A DNA stretch of 64,000 nt, from positions 17,671,501-17,735,500 of the forward strand of contig NC_088342.1 in assembly GCF_036884655.1 (NCBI RefSeq), given 5' to 3'. This DNA is from Musa acuminata AAA Group (Eukaryota; Streptophyta; Magnoliopsida; Zingiberales; Musaceae). A program made the translations under genes and the position numbers. Under the pieces are notes generated by a model. The model saw nothing but the letters and a program-made list of their open reading frames with translations, was not told the origin of the DNA and made no database searches. Every line of letters starts with the position of its first letter. Within the stretch, counting starts at the first letter, position 1. Positions 32,712 to 45,725 of this stretch are shown piece by piece.

Positions 32712-32809
32712 TAATAGTCTCTCCGTGATCGAAGCTTCCTGCGTCACTTAAAACGCAGATAAGATAAATACTATCAATTGGTTTCATAATCAAAATTCAA
32801 GATTCAATA
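32712..32809 (-). repeat. S3 3' LTR, terminal part
   Basis: The 98 bases resume the S3 LTR after the S2 insertion and end GATTCAATA, next to the PPT at 32810. Shared words with 37540-37630 are 'gatcgaagcttcct' and 'actatcaattggtttcat'. Confidence 0.82.
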
Positions 32810-35061
32810 ATCTCCCCCTTTTTGATGATGACAAGCAATTAATGATGGAGTTAACCTTAACACCCCCTATCAATGTGCCATATCGATAGAACCTTGAATT
32901 CAACCTGAATTCAAGTCAAAGCAATATTTCATCATGAGTATTTGCAACATATCATCATAAAATCATGCATAATCAAATTTTCAATACATCATTCCATGCA
33001 TGAATGTCATCATAACTTCTCTCCCTTTGTCATCAACAAAAAGGAGAAGTGCAAGTATCATGTTTCAAATCATTGCATTATAAATATAATCTTGAGTTTT
33101 ATTATCAAGAAAGCAAGTAATTTTTCTTTCTTTTCATTTGAGAAGTACAATGTTTTGCTTCCTTAGCAAAGTGCAAGCTAGCAAAATTTTACATCATTTT
33201 ACATGCAAGCTAGCAATAATTTTGAGTTTTGTAAATTTATAAATTTTGCTAGATTAGCATGTTTCGCTTTTTAAGATAGGTAAGATAGCACTTTTGCTTC
33301 TCTTAAGATTGCAAGATAGCAATTCTTGGTGATGTTCAAGATAGCAAGTTCTACATTATACAAGCTAGTAAATTTTTACATCATTTTTTAAAAAAATATA
33401 AGCTAGCAATATTTGAGATGTTCAAGAAAGAAACTTTTGCTTCTTGAAATATACAAGTTAGTAATCTTTGCTTCTCTTTTAAGATGAGTATGCTAGCATG
33501 TCTTTGCATCTTTTTGAATTGTGCAAGCTAGCAAATCTTTCTTTTTGAGATGTACACACTAGCGAAAAGAGAGGAATAATAAAACAAAGGTGCAATTCAT
33601 TTCCCTTTATATCAATTTTCAAATTATGACAAAAATAATACGTCATTCTTTATTGCAATATGGTATCATTTCAGAAAATGATAATTGTTGACTTTCACAT
33701 TATTTCATAATAAAAAATCATAGTATTGCATACATCATTCCAAATCATAAGTATTTCAAATCATGATGGTATCAAAATGTCAAATTACATTACATCCTAC
33801 CATGTATGATCATAACTTCTCATTTGTATGCATCAACATAATATCATGAGTATTTCATGCATAATTTCATATCATTACATGAAGAATATCAAGAAAAATT
33901 TATTGGGTGATGAGATAAACACTTCATGAATACAAGGAATTATACATAAAAATCATATCATGAAAGATAAAATATCAAAGATCATGAAGGATTAAGTCAT
34001 GAATATTAAATGACATGATTTATCTTAACAAATCTCTCTTTTAGTAAATAACAAAAAGAAACGTGGGAGTTCAAAATCAAGATCTTGATTTATAAAAAAA
34101 ATTCAAGTATCGATATCGAGAATTCAAGATCATGATATAGATAAAGACATTCCTATAGCAAAAGGTGTCATGAGCTAACACATAAAGGATCTCGATTCAT
34201 GAATAATATCTCTCAATTTATTATGAATCATAAAAATTATAATTTTGAAAAATCATGATTCATTTGGATAGTAGATAGCAAAAAGAAACATCAAGGATAA
34301 AAGATCTTGATTCATATAGGGTAAATCTCAAGTTATAAATATTGAAAAATCAAGATAAAAATCATGGTTAGATTAAACTCATCCAAATTCAAATCAATAA
34401 ATTATCAAAATCACTTTCAAGAGATTTAAAATGGTATAAATAACTTTATCAATCTCTTAGTGAAAAATCGATAAGATAGAGAAAAAAAATTTCAAGAAAA
34501 ATACTTTCCTCTTTTTAGTTGTTTCAATTCATGTGATTTATTTCATAGAAGCATGCCTTTTTTTTTATTTATGACAAATAAAAATATGCATCAATGTTTA
34601 AAACCGAAAAAGAACTTTCATTGTGGCAAAGATCGATAATCCATAAATCACAAAAATCATCATGCATAATTTTGAAATATAAACTCATTAATTATGATTT
34701 CAAAACATCATTACATTATTTCATCAAGCATGATTTCATAAAAATATTTTTAATCAAAATCATTTTGTTTGTTGTAGTAATGTATTTTCCTTCTTTGCAT
34801 CAATGATTCAATCATATCATGAGATATACAAATCATACATACAAAGGAGTCATGAAAGATATAAGATCATAAGTGTAACACATAATTCTAAAACATAAGA
34901 TTTCAAATCATTATGCATCATTAAATCTACAACATGATCATTTTCAATTAAAATGATTAAGTGAATCTAACTTGTAATACTTAGTGCTAAGAGTTATCAT
35001 GTAATTATCATGCTCAAAATTTTAAAATAACTAGAAAAAGAAGCATGATATATTTTTTATA

Positions 35062-35092
<31 letters not shown>

Positions 35093-35158
35093 TACTAACT
35101 AATTAAAAAATAACTCATGAAAAATCATCAAGTAATTTCAAAATAAAGTAAAGGAGTT
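32810..35158 (-). mobile_element. S3 PPT and 3' non-coding region
   Basis: The PPT is the complement of ATCTCCCCCTTTTT at 32810-32823. The remainder parallels S2: an internal PPT-like copy near 33018, 'gcaagctagcaa' words at 33170-33560 and long AT-rich stretches. A (TTA)n microsatellite lies at about 35066-35092. No gene is seen. Confidence 0.8.
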
Positions 35159-36090
35159 TTGTTTGAGTTGTTTACATCATTGTCGAGAGTCATCAAAGCG
35201 AAGTTCATCGTTTTGTTTTCATCGGTTTGCTCCTCATCACCGGATGAGCTCGATTCATCCCAAGCTGCCTTGAATACTTTCTTCTTCTTTGGCAACTTCT
35301 TTTTACGTTCATTTTTGTTCTTTGAATCTTATTTTAAAAGCTTTTTAAGCTTTATTGTGAGAAGTTCAAGTTCATCATCACTTGAGCTTTCGCTAGAGTG
35401 GTCATCTTTTGTTCTAAGTGCAAAATCCTTCCTATTCTTTGAAAGGTTGTTATTAAGTTCATCATGTGCCACATAAGTCATTTTGTATGTCATCAAAGAC
35501 CCAATAAGTTCTTCGAGAGGGAAAGTATTCAAATCCTTGACTTCTTGAATGACCGTTACTTTAGGATCCCAATTTTTAGAAAGAGATCGTAAAACTTTAT
35601 TTACAAGTTCAAGATTCGAAAAATATTTGCCAAGAGCTTTTAAGCCATTGACGACATCCATAAAATGGGTGTACATGTCAACAATGGTTTCTCTTGGTTT
35701 CATTCGAAATAGTTCAAAATCATGCATTAAAAGATTGACTTTAGATTCTTTAACTCTATTTGTGCCTTCGTGAGTGATTTCTAGTATGTGCCAAATGTCA
35801 AAAGTTGTTTCGCAAGTAGAAACATGATTGAATTCATTTTTATCTAAGGTGTAAAATAGAGCATTCATAGCTCTAGCATTGAAAGAAAAAGTTTTCTTCT
35901 CAAACTCATTCCAATCGTTCATTGGAAGAGAAGACTTTTGAAAACCAAATTCAACTATATTCCATAAATCGAGATTCAATGAAAGCAAGAAAACTTTCAT
36001 TCGAGTTTTTCAATGTGTCTAGTTTGTCCCATTGAACATGAAAAAACAAACGATAAAAAAGCCTGTTGAAAAGAGCCATTTCTCTTAGGT
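35159..36090 (-). pseudogene. S3 gag (Sirevirus), broken
   Basis: The main frame (36000-35329) encodes 'WNEFEKKTFSFNARAMNALFYTLDKNEFNHVSTCETTFDIWHILEITHEG', 'LFRMKPRETIVDMYTHFMDVVNGLKALGKYFSN' and 'LEELIGSLMTYKMT' in separate blocks. A frame change is needed between 36000 and the gag start near 36080, and the acidic tail below 35330 is in a further segment. As in S2, gag ends at 'DNDV' and runs straight into non-coding sequence at about 35159. Confidence 0.87.
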
Positions 36091-36114
36091 GTTAAACCAA
36101 ATGGGAAAGACGTG

Positions 36115-36126
36115 GCTTTGATACAA
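36115..36126 (-). other. S3 primer-binding site, degenerate
   Basis: GCTTTGATACAA differs by two bases from GCTCTGATACCA and is in the expected place next to the 5' LTR. Confidence 0.7.
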
Positions 36127-36128
36127 AC

Positions 36129-37630
36129 TATTAGGAATGAGTCGGCACTAAGAGGGGGGGTGAATTAGTGCAGTGGATAAAATCACATCGGTTTGAAAAT
36201 CTTTCGTACGATAAAAACTGAACTTGGAAGATATATTGAAATTTCGTTCATATATGTAGTGAAAGTAGTAGACAAGTAAAGATTCAGTTTGCAGTAAAGG
36301 TAAATTGCTCAAATAGAAATGCAAATCGTTTTATAGTGGTTTGGTCGTTATGACCTACATCCACTCCACTGATTCCTCTTTCGTCGAGGCCACCGGCATC
36401 CACTAACGATCTTTCTTCAATGGGCAAAGATCAACCACTCTTACAACTCAATTCTCCTTTTGATAAGTTCAAGAGAGAACCTTTACAACCCCCTTCACTC
36501 CTCTCTTAAACAAGACTAACACTTAAGTTTTGAGAGGAGTTCACACAAAATTACAATAGCATTTTATTTTCTTTTTTGCTCTCAGTTATGTGTATGTTAA
36601 CTAGGGATGAGAGAGGTATTTATAGGCTTCAAGTTGATTCAAACTTGGAGCCTAAAAAGGTATCATCCCAGGTTTCCCGGGTCCTAGCGGTACTATCGCC
36701 TAAAACAATGACATTGGGCGGTACCACGGCTTAGGAGATTGTGTCTGGGTGGTACCACCACCTAGTCTGGCAGTACCACTGCCTGACATAGTCTCGGAGA
36801 CTGTGCCATGATGATTCCACCTTTGGGTCACTGTTTGGGCCTTCTACTTGGCCCAACATAGCTCAAACTTGGCCTAATTGGTCCCTAATTGAGTTGGACC
36901 AATTCCAACCCAATTATGTGCTAACTACGAATTTTAAGACATTTACTAAGCTAAACAAATTCGTAAGTATAGGTTTCTTCTAGCGAGCTTCCGGCGATCT
37001 TCCGGTGAACTTCCAATGATCTCTTGGCAAGCTCCTAGACTTCACAATGATCTTCTTGGCGAGTTCCGATGAGCTTCTCTAGCAAGTTCCTAGACTTCTC
37101 GATCAATTCCGATAAAACTTTCGACGAACGATTGGACTTTCGACGAACTTTCGAACTCCCAACGAAATCTCCTTCTTGACTCTAGGAATTCAATTTTCTT
37201 TTTGCCTTGCTATCGTAGTTAATCATGCACACTTAAAACCTACTTCGATTTAAACACTTATTATATGGCTTGAATTAGATGTTGTCCAGCATGTCATTGG
37301 TTCATCGACACTTCATCCGGTTCTTTGGTGCATCATTCTCTCTTGCGGCCTATTGCTCAATCGGCTAGTTGATCTCTGTAACTCTGATTTCCTTGGCATA
37401 AGTTTCACTCTTCTTGGCCCGATGCCCGAACCCATGGCCCGAAGCCTTCTACTGATATGTCAACCGATCCTCCGGCTCGATGTCCAATCTTTTGACATGT
37501 TCCATTCCGGCCCAATATGATTCTTCCTGCCTTAATTATCTCTTCTTGATCGAAGCTTCCTACGTCACTCAAAACGTAGATCAGATAAACACTATCAATT
37601 GGTTTCATTATCAAAATTCGAGATTTAATA
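36129..37630 (-). repeat. S3 5' LTR (1502 bp)
   Basis: Starts TATTAGGAATGAG (family TGTTAGGAATGAG) and ends GATTTAATA, followed by the GTACC duplication. It has the GGCACTAAGAGGGGGGG tract, TATTTATA at 36617-36624, a short hairpin array at 36680-36790 and the second array at 36985-37170. Confidence 0.85.
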
Positions 37631-37635
37631 GTACC

Positions 37636-38180
37636 ATCACTTGACAGGGCAGTACTACCGCTTGGCAGTATTAACGATCGGCTGTGCCATTGCCCAGACC
37701 ACCTAGGAGATTGAGTCCTCAGGCGGTGTCACCACCGACCCTGATTTCAAGTGCTGAATGGGCTATTCAACTGACCCAATTCGGCCATGTTAAGAGCCTA
37801 GTTGGCCCTTAACTGAGTTAGTGAGATTACCTCACAATCTTAACTTAACTTATGGTCTAACAACGAAAATTAAGACATTTGACTAAGCAATCTCTGTCCG
37901 GTATGTCAATTGTTCTTTTGGCGAACTTTCAATGAATTCTTGGCGAACTTCTAACAAACTCCCGATGAACTCTCGTCAAGCTCCCGACGAACTCTCAACG
38001 AGCTTCCGGCAAACTTTTGACACATCATTCGAATCTTCGACGTATCGTCTGATGTTTGACTCCGGCCCAATATCTGCTTTGTGCCTTCATTAATATTGTA
38101 GTTAATCTTACAACACTTATCATATAGATTAGATCAATAATTTAGCAATTGATTTTAACATCAAAATTCGAGATTTAATA
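37636..38180 (-). repeat. S4 3' LTR, second part
   Basis: Picks up the S4 LTR exactly after the GTACC duplication and runs to GATTTAATA at 38180. It is collinear with about 44905-45525 of the S4 5' LTR. Confidence 0.85.
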
Positions 38181-39555
38181 ATCTCCCCCTTTTTGATGAT
38201 GACAATCAATTGATAACGGGGTTAACCTTAACTCCCCCTATCTATATGCCATACTTGAGAAAAGACACTCTTGAATTCAAGACATTCGAATTCAATAATC
38301 AAGCTGATAAGTTATATTCATTTAAACTTATCAATATGGACATCATGATACTTATCATGATTTACTAATTCAAAATATGATACCACGTATTTATCAATAA
38401 AAATAATATCAAGGCATGACATCCATTTTTTAGTCCAATGATGATAGACAATCTTCATTTTCAAGTATGATACGAGTTTCGAATATGAAATTTAGCAAGA
38501 TAACAATTTTCGATAAAAGATGACAATTTATCATTCCGAGGCATGATATCAATTGTAAATAACATGATAAATTTGATACCTCATCGTAACGATGGAAATT
38601 TATCATCAAGCATGATTTTAAAAATAAAAAATTTCAAGTATCCATACTATATTACGATAGAAATTAATCATATATTTTGATATTTTTCATGTATTTGACA
38701 AAACTAGTCATATTTCAAGCATTCGCAATACATTCAAGCATTTATGATACGATTCAATTTTCACATTGTCATCAATTTTTCACATTTCTCCCCCTTTGTC
38801 ATCAACAAAAAGGAAATCATTCAATAAGGCAAGTGTTTAAAAAAAAAAACTAATCAAGTAAGTTCAACACCAAGTTATCCAAGTTAGCAAAAATGAGAAG
38901 TCAAGCAAAAATTTTGCATGATAACTACTTTTGGATAAGCTAATATTTTTTACTTTAGATGCGCAAAAGCTTTTTGGTTCTTCTTGAGATGTGCAAGTTT
39001 CTTTCTTCCTTTGTCATGAAAATAAGATGAAGAGGAAGAAGGGTAAGGAAGGAATTCATCAAGAACCAAATTTACAAAAGGATTTGAACCAAGTCAAATG
39101 AAAATAAATGAGTTTAATTGAATCAAGCTTTTAGTTCAACAAGGAGAAGGGGTTTATGAAAAGGATTAAGATATCCATACGAAATCAAATCCCCATTCTT
39201 GCAAGTGATCATCACATATTAAAAATTCATAAAATTTTTCTTCCATGAGAAGGGTAAGGAAGAATTCATGAGAAATGAGCATCATATGAAGGATAAAAAA
39301 TCCATGAATAAAACTTCATAAATCAAATCTATTTCTCGTTAAAAATTCACAGGAGTGAAATCCATGAGAGATGTATTTATCAATGAATTCCATGAGTGAA
39401 GTGATTAAATGTATCAAAAATCACTAAGTGATAGAGCAAGGGTATGAAGTAAATTTGATACCACGTTAAGAAGAAGATAAAAACAAAATAAATTCATGAA
39501 AGCTCCATTCATGAAATAAATTAAGAGGAAGATTGTCTGGAAAAGAGATATAACA
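38181..39555 (-). mobile_element. S4 PPT and 3' non-coding region
   Basis: The PPT is the complement of ATCTCCCCCTTTTT at 38181-38194. An internal PPT-like copy lies near 38785. No gene is visible. It is shorter and more diverged than the equivalent region of S2, S3 and S5. Confidence 0.75.
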
Positions 39556-42500
39556 AACTCATGCATTCGGACAGTTTAACATGCCTACCTCTCTTCTAAT
39601 GAAATCAAATTGTTCTTCATTTAATGGTTGTGTGAAGATATCAGCCAATTAATGTTTCGTATTAATGAAATCTAAGATTACATCGTGATTATTAATATGA
39701 TCTCATATAAAGTGATGCCTAATGTCAGTATGTTTAGTTTTAGAGTGTTGAATAGGATTTTTTGTTAAACATATTGCACTTGTGTTATCGCATTTTATGG
39801 GAATATTCTTAAGATAAATTCTATAATCTTCTAGCATATTTTTCATCTATATAACTTGTGCACAACATGCACTAGTCACTATGTATTCGGCTTTGGTTAT
39901 AGATAGTGCAACCGAGTTTTGTTTCTTAGAAGACCAAGAGACAAGTGCATGACCTAAGAATTGACATGTTCTGGATGTGTTTTTTCTATCTATTCTACAT
40001 CCAGCAAAATCCACATTAGCATAAGTAATTAATTCAAAGTTTTCGAATTTTGGATACCATAATTCTAGATTAGGAGTTCCTTTAAGATATTGAAGAATTC
40101 TTTTAACTACTTTAAGATAAGATAACTTAAAATTATATTAAAATCTAGCACAAAGTCCTACACTAAACATGATGTCCGGTTTAGTTGTGATGAGGTATAG
40201 TAAACTACCTATTATACCCCTATAAGTTTTTTTATCAAATCTTTCTTCACTTTTGTCAATGTCTAACTTAGTGGAGGTACTCATAGGAGTATTTATAGCC
40301 ATTGAACTATCCATATCAAACCATTTTAGCAAGTCTAATACATATTTTGTTTAACTAAGAAAAATACCATCACTAAGTTATTTGATTTGTAAGCCTAAAA
40401 AGAAAGTTAATTCACTCATTAAACTCATTTCAAACTCTTGGCTCATACTCTTGGCAAACAATTCGCATAAGGATTCATTTGTAGAACCAAAAATAATATC
40501 ATCAATAAAAATAATAAAAAAATTATTTTTAAAATTTTAATAAACAATGTAGTATCGACCTTGCCTTTAGAGAAATTATTTTGGATAAGAAATGAGCTAA
40601 ATCTCTCATACCAAGCCCTTGGGGCTTGTTTTAATCCATAGAGAGCTTTAGTCAATTTAAACATATGATTCGAAAAATTATCATTCTTAAATCCAGGAGG
40701 TTGTTCAACATAAAATTTTTAAAAATAAAGCCATTAATAAAGCACTTTTAACATCCATTTGAAATAACTTAAAGTTATTATAACTAGCATAGGTAAAGGA
40801 GCATCCTTATGGCTTCTAATCTTGCTATTGGAGTGAAGGTTTCTTCATAATCGATACATTTTTCTTGGTTGAAACTCTTAGCCACTAATCTAGCCTTGTT
40901 TCTAACCACAATATCAAATTCATCTTGCTTGTTTCTAAAGATCTATTTAGTACTAATAACTAAATGGTCACTAAGTCTTAGAACAAGCTCCCACACCTCG
41001 TTTATCTCAAATTGGTTCAACTCTTCTTGCATTATGATAACCCATGAATTATCTTTCAAGGCTTCGTCAATACATTTTGGTTCAATTTGAGAAAGAAAAG
41101 TGGCATTGGCATAATAATTTTTAACAGAATAACGAGTTTGAACCCCTTTTGATGTGTCTCCTATGATTAGCTCCTATGGATGAGCATCTACATACTTTCA
41201 TTCCTCGGGTAAGGATGTTTCGGAAGAAGATGTTTCCAAGTTGCTAGTTGGAGGAGAGGGTTCATTTAAATTCAAAGCATCAAAATTAAGATCATCATCA
41301 AACTCATTTTCTTAAATTTGGAGACTTCATTAAAGACAATATGAATAGACTCTTCTATGACCAAGGTTCTTTTATTAAAAACATGAAAGACTTTTGAAAT
41401 AAAAGAATAACAAAAAAAAATACCTTCATCGGATTTTATATCAAACTTTCCTAAGGCATCTTTTTCATTCAAGATAAAATATTTACAACCGAAAACTTTA
41501 AAGTACGAAACATTGGGTTTTTTGTCATTCCACAATTCATAAGGAGTTTTGGAAAGTAATGGTCTTACTAGAATCCTATTTATGACATAGCATGCCGTAT
41601 TAATAGCTTCGGCCTAAAAATATTTGGGTAGGCTATATTCGTTCAACATGGTTCTTGTCATTTCTTGTAAATTTCTATTTTTTTTTCCACTACTCCATTT
41701 TGTTGAGGATTTCTCGGAGTAGAAAAATTGTGGTTGTATCCATTAGATTAACAAAAAATTTAGAAATCACGATTTTGAAATTCGCCACCATGATCACTCT
41801 GAACTGATGAAATCATAAAGCCTTTTTCATTTTGAACAAGTTTATAAAGCTTAGAAAAATATCTAAAGCAATCACTTTTGTGTGCCAAGAAGTATGTCCA
41901 AGTATATCTGCTACAATCGTCCATAATTACAAAGGTGTATTTGCTACCTCCTAGGCTTGATGTATTAATTGGTCCAAACAAATCCATATGGATCAATTGT
42001 AATGGTCTAGAGGTGCTTATTTTATTCTTTGGTTTGAAACTATCTTTTATTTGTTTTCCTAATTGACATGCATCACACACATTATCTTTAACAAACTTAA
42101 TGTTAGGAATACCTCTTATAAGTTCTTTGGATGAGATTTGAGAGATTAGTTTCATGCTAGCATGACCTAATCTCCTATACTAAAGTCAAGCATCATAATT
42201 CAAACCCGAAAAATATATTTCATTACAAAGATCATCAATATCAATAGTGTATACATTATTTTGTTTTAGGGTAATCATAGAGGTGTTTTTGTGTGGTTTT
42301 TCAATAATGCAAGCATTGGATTCAAATTTAATGATGTATCCTTTATCATATAATTGACTAATACTTAAAAGATTATGCTTTAAGCCATCAACCAACAACA
42401 CATCTTTAATCAAAAAGTTGGATTTGTTACCTATGGTTCCTTTGCCAATGATTTTACCTTTGTTGTTGTCTCTGAAGGTGACATACCCTTCATCTAGGCT

Positions 42501-43300
42501 AGTGAGCTTAGAGAATTAAGATGGATCTCCGGTCATGTGCTTTGAGCATCCACTATCATGGTACCATCTCTTGCTCCTAGCTTGTGATGGTAAATATTTC
42601 TACAAAAAATGATGATTTTTAGGTACCCATTTGACCTTGGGTGCTACAAAAATCGATCGACTCAACTTATCAGTTTGCATAGAGTTCTTTACGATTCCTT
42701 TAGGAACCCAAATCAATTTGTGTGGACTATATCTCTTAAACGAACATTTATAAGTAACATGTCCAAATTTGTAATAAAAGTTACATTTGTTTTGGGGTGA
42801 AACATGCAAAGTTTAGCCTTTAACAAAGATGGTTGGATTTTTATGAGTGTTACTCACAAAGACGATTCCATCTCTTCTATAAACATGATTCTTACTTGCA
42901 AGGATCATGTTTAAGGATTTGATACCTATTTCAAAATTTTCAAAGGTTTCATGTAGTTGTAAATTCTCCTTTTTAAGCATTTCTAATTCATCACATTTTG
43001 TGCAATGAGCTAAACTATCATCATACTCAATTTTTAATCTATTAAAATCACTAGAGAAGCATGCTATTTTTTTAATAGTTTATACTTTTTACTAACTAAT
43101 TTACATTTATCAAATAAATCATGAAAAACACTTAAAAGCTCATCGAAAGATAATTTTGCATCTAAAGAACTGCTTACCTCATTTTCGATAGCCATTAGTG
43201 CATAGTTGGTGATCTCTTTGTTGGTTGGCTCCTCATCTTCGGATGTACTTGAGTCATCCCAAGTTACTTTAAGCACTTTCTTCTTTGGTTACTTCTTTTT
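39556..43300 (-). pseudogene. S4 pol (Sirevirus: protease, integrase, RT, RNase H), decayed
   Basis: Reading down from 43300: a second CCHC-like knuckle 'CNFYYKFGHVTYKC' (about 42750-42800), protease-type 'WYHDSGCSKH' near 42550, GAG-pre-integrase with 'RRLGHASMK' and 'CDACQLGKQ' (about 42050-42150), integrase with 'IHMDLFGPI' and 'SDHGGEFQN' (to 41760), a linker, RT with 'NKARLVAK' near 40890, '[16 protein letters not shown]' (40600) and active-site IDD (about 40490-40510), then RNase H to 'ADIFT.PLNEEQF' near 39600. Several stops and frameshifts break every domain. It is the only copy in the S2-S5 group with pol, and shows what S2, S3 and S5 have lost. Confidence 0.88.
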
Positions 43301-44160
43301 CACTTGGGGACATTTACTTTTGAAGTACCCCGGCTTCTTGTATTCGTAGCAAATGATTTGTTCTTTCTTAGGTTCAATTTTGTTTTTAGTGTCATTTTTA
43401 GATTTATTTTTTCATGAATTTTTTAAACTTTTTTTTGTCAAGAGTGCCAAGTCATCATCATAGTCCTCATCACTTGAATTTTCTTTCAAGTGGTCTTCAT
43501 GAGTTCTTAGTACCATATCTTTCCTATTCTTTGGAAGGTTGTTCTGAAGCTTTTCATGAGCATTACAAGTTATTGTATAGGTCATTAATGACCCAATAAG
43601 TTCTTCGAGAGGGAAATTATTCAAATCCTTGGTCTCTTGAATGTCCATTACTTTAAGGTTCCAACTCTTTGGAAGCGATCTCAATATTTTATTAATAAGT
43701 TTAAATTTCAAAAAATATTTGCCAAGAGCTTTTAAATTATTGACGACATCCGTAAAACGGGTGTACATGTCAACAATAGTTTCGCTTGGCTTCATCCGAA
43801 ATAATTCATAAGTATAAACTTAAAGATTTATCTTGGATTCCTTTACTCTACTAGTGCCTTCGTGAGTGATTTCGAGCGTGTGCCAAATATCGAAAGTCGT
43901 TTCACAAATGGACACTCGATTGAACTCGTTTTTATCTAAAGCGCAAAACAAGACATTCATTGCCTTAGCATTTAAAGCGAAAGTCTTCTTCTCCAACTCA
44001 TTCCAATCATTCATTGGATGAGAATACTTTTGAAAGCCATTTTCTAGGATGTTCCATAACTCAAAATCCATAGAAATTAGAAAAATCCTCATTCTAGTCT
44101 TCCAATAGGTGTAATCCATCCAATTGAACATGGGTGGACATGTAATTGAGTGATCCTCTT
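43064..44160 (-). pseudogene. S4 gag (Sirevirus)
   Basis: Two long frame segments (44131-43820 and 43795-43412) encode 'FNWMDYTYWKTRMRIF', 'IWHTLEITHEGTSRVKESK', 'LFRMKPSETIVDMYTRFTDV', 'PLEELIGSLMTYTITC' and an Asp/Glu-rich tail. The zinc knuckle near 43330 ('CYEYKKPGYFKSKC') has Tyr in place of the second Cys. Unlike S2, S3 and S5, gag then continues through 'NYALMAIENEVSSS' into 'SFDELLSVFHDLFDKCKLVSKKYK' and on to pol. Confidence 0.87.
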
Positions 44161-44215
44161 AGTTGTCGGCAAATGCCATCTCTCTTGGTTTTCAAACCAA
44201 AATGAGAGTGACCTT

Positions 44216-44227
44216 GCTCTGATACCA
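44216..44227 (-). other. S4 primer-binding site
   Basis: GCTCTGATACCA, two bases from the LTR start at 44230. Confidence 0.9.
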
Positions 44228-44229
44228 AT

Positions 44230-45525
44230 TGTTAGGATCAAGAGCGACATACACTAGGGGGAGTTGAATCAGTGTAGCAGAAAAATCATCGATTTTGTAA
44301 GATATTCATTCATTAAAAACAAATCTCGAAAAGTGCTTGACTTTAGAGTAAATGAACTAGAAATTAACTTAGAAAGTAATAGCAGTAATACAAAGCAAAA
44401 TGGAAATGAGCACACCGGAATTTATGGTGGTTCAATCGTTGTGACCTATATCTACTTTCGATTCCTCCTCTGTCGAGGTCACCAGCATCCACTAATGGTC
44501 TTCCTTCAATGGGCGAAGACCAACCACCCTCTTTACAACACTTTCTCCTTTTCACGGGTTTAGGAGACAACCCTTATAAGCCTCGTACCTCTCTTGAATG
44601 ATCACAAGACTTAGAAAGGGAGGAGGAGGACTCTTAGCTCTTTTACAACACTTTTAACACCCCAATACTTCAAGATATTATTCACACTTTCATGCCCTTT
44701 CATACAGAAAATGGTAGGATATTTATAGGCCCCAATGGCTTCAAAATTGGAGCAAAAAAGTTTCTCATTCTAGATTTCTGGGGTACTGGCGATACCACCG
44801 CCATTATTGGGTTGTACTACCATATGCAGACTGATACTAGGCGGTACCACCACTTAGTGTGGGCGGTATGACCGCTTGACAGAGCTCAGAGACTGAGCTC
44901 TGGCAGTACCACTATCTGACAGGGTGGTACCATTGTCTGATAGGACGATACCACCGCTTAGCAGCATTAACTACCGATAGTACCACCACCTAGTCTAGGT
45001 AGTACCAACTCCCAGTCTGGGCGATACCACTGCCTAGACCACTTGGGAGACTAAGTCCCCAGGCGGTGCCATTGCCGGCCATGACTTTAGGTGCTGAATG
45101 AGCTATTCAACCGACCCAATTCAGCCATGTTAAGGGCCTAGTTGGCCCCTAACTGAGTTAGTGGGATTGTCTCACAATCCTAACTCAACTTATGGTCTAA
45201 CTACGATAATTAAGATATTTAACTAAGCAATCTCTATCCGATATGTCAATTGTTCTCTCGGTGAACTTCCGATGAACTTTTGACAAACTTCTAATGAACA
45301 CCCAACAAACTCTCAGTGAACTCCCGACGAACTCTCGGCGAGCTTCTGACAAACTTTTGGCACATCATCCGAATCTTCGACATATCATCCGATCTTTGAC
45401 TCCAGCCCAACATCTGCTTTATATCGTCATTGCTATCGTAGTTAATCCTACAACACTTATCTCAATATATAGATTAGATCAATAATTTACCAATTGATTT
45501 CATTATCAAAATATAAGATTCAACA
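44230..45525 (-). repeat. S4 5' LTR (1296 bp)
   Basis: TGTTAGGATC to GATTCAACA. TATTTATA is at 44720-44727, a long hairpin array at about 44785-45080, and the 'aacttccgatgaac' array at 45250-45360. CCAAT follows at 45526-45530, matching the left flank of S4. Confidence 0.88.
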
Positions 45526-45530
45526 CCAAT

Positions 45531-45725
45531 GACTATCAATCTGATGGCATGTAATTCCCATATAATAATAGTACATTTGTCAATGATTACTCCATATACC
45601 AGAATAAATTGAAACATGTATTGAAAGCTCAAAATAAAATTTATAAATATTATTTACTTTTTTCTTATAGCTTGTGAACAACCTGTATGAGAGTGGATCA
45701 AGGAACACATCTTCCGATTATAGGG
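45531..45725 (+). other. Single-copy island between S4 and S5, possibly exonic at its right end
   Basis: It is not recognisable as any element in the window. At 45660-45672 there is a pyrimidine-rich tract ending in 'ttcttatag', a plausible splice acceptor. The following 54 bases are less AT-rich and open in one frame (LVNNLYESGSRNTSSDYR) up to the S5 LTR. No matching exon is seen elsewhere, so this is only suggestive. Confidence 0.3.

Larger units (their letters stand above)
25273..37630 (-). mobile_element. Sirevirus-derived element S3 (gag-only), carrying nested S2
   Basis: Both ends are flanked by GTACC (25268-25272 and 37631-37635), a perfect 5-bp target duplication inside the S4 LTR. 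Without S2 it is about 6.3 kb: 3' LTR (25273-26677 plus 32712-32809, about 1.50 kb), PPT, non-coding region, gag (35159-36090), degenerate PBS and 5' LTR (36129-37630, 1502 bp). The two reconstructed LTR lengths agree. No pol sequence is present. Confidence 0.85.
24568..45525 (-). mobile_element. Sirevirus S4, full-length but decayed, carrying nested S3 and S2
   Basis: The element starts TGTTAGGATC and ends GATTCAACA, with CCAAT duplicated on both sides. Removing the S3 insertion (25273-37630) and its 5-bp duplication leaves about 8.6 kb: 3' LTR (24568-25272 plus 37636-38180), PPT, 3' non-coding region, pol, gag, PBS and 5' LTR (44230-45525). It is the only element in the window with all Sirevirus coding domains in order and both LTRs. 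Confidence 0.85.

Noticed and set aside
38181..39555. Envelope-like gene in S4 between pol and PPT
   Set aside because: Some Sireviruses carry such a frame, but none over 60 codons with membrane segments is visible here.
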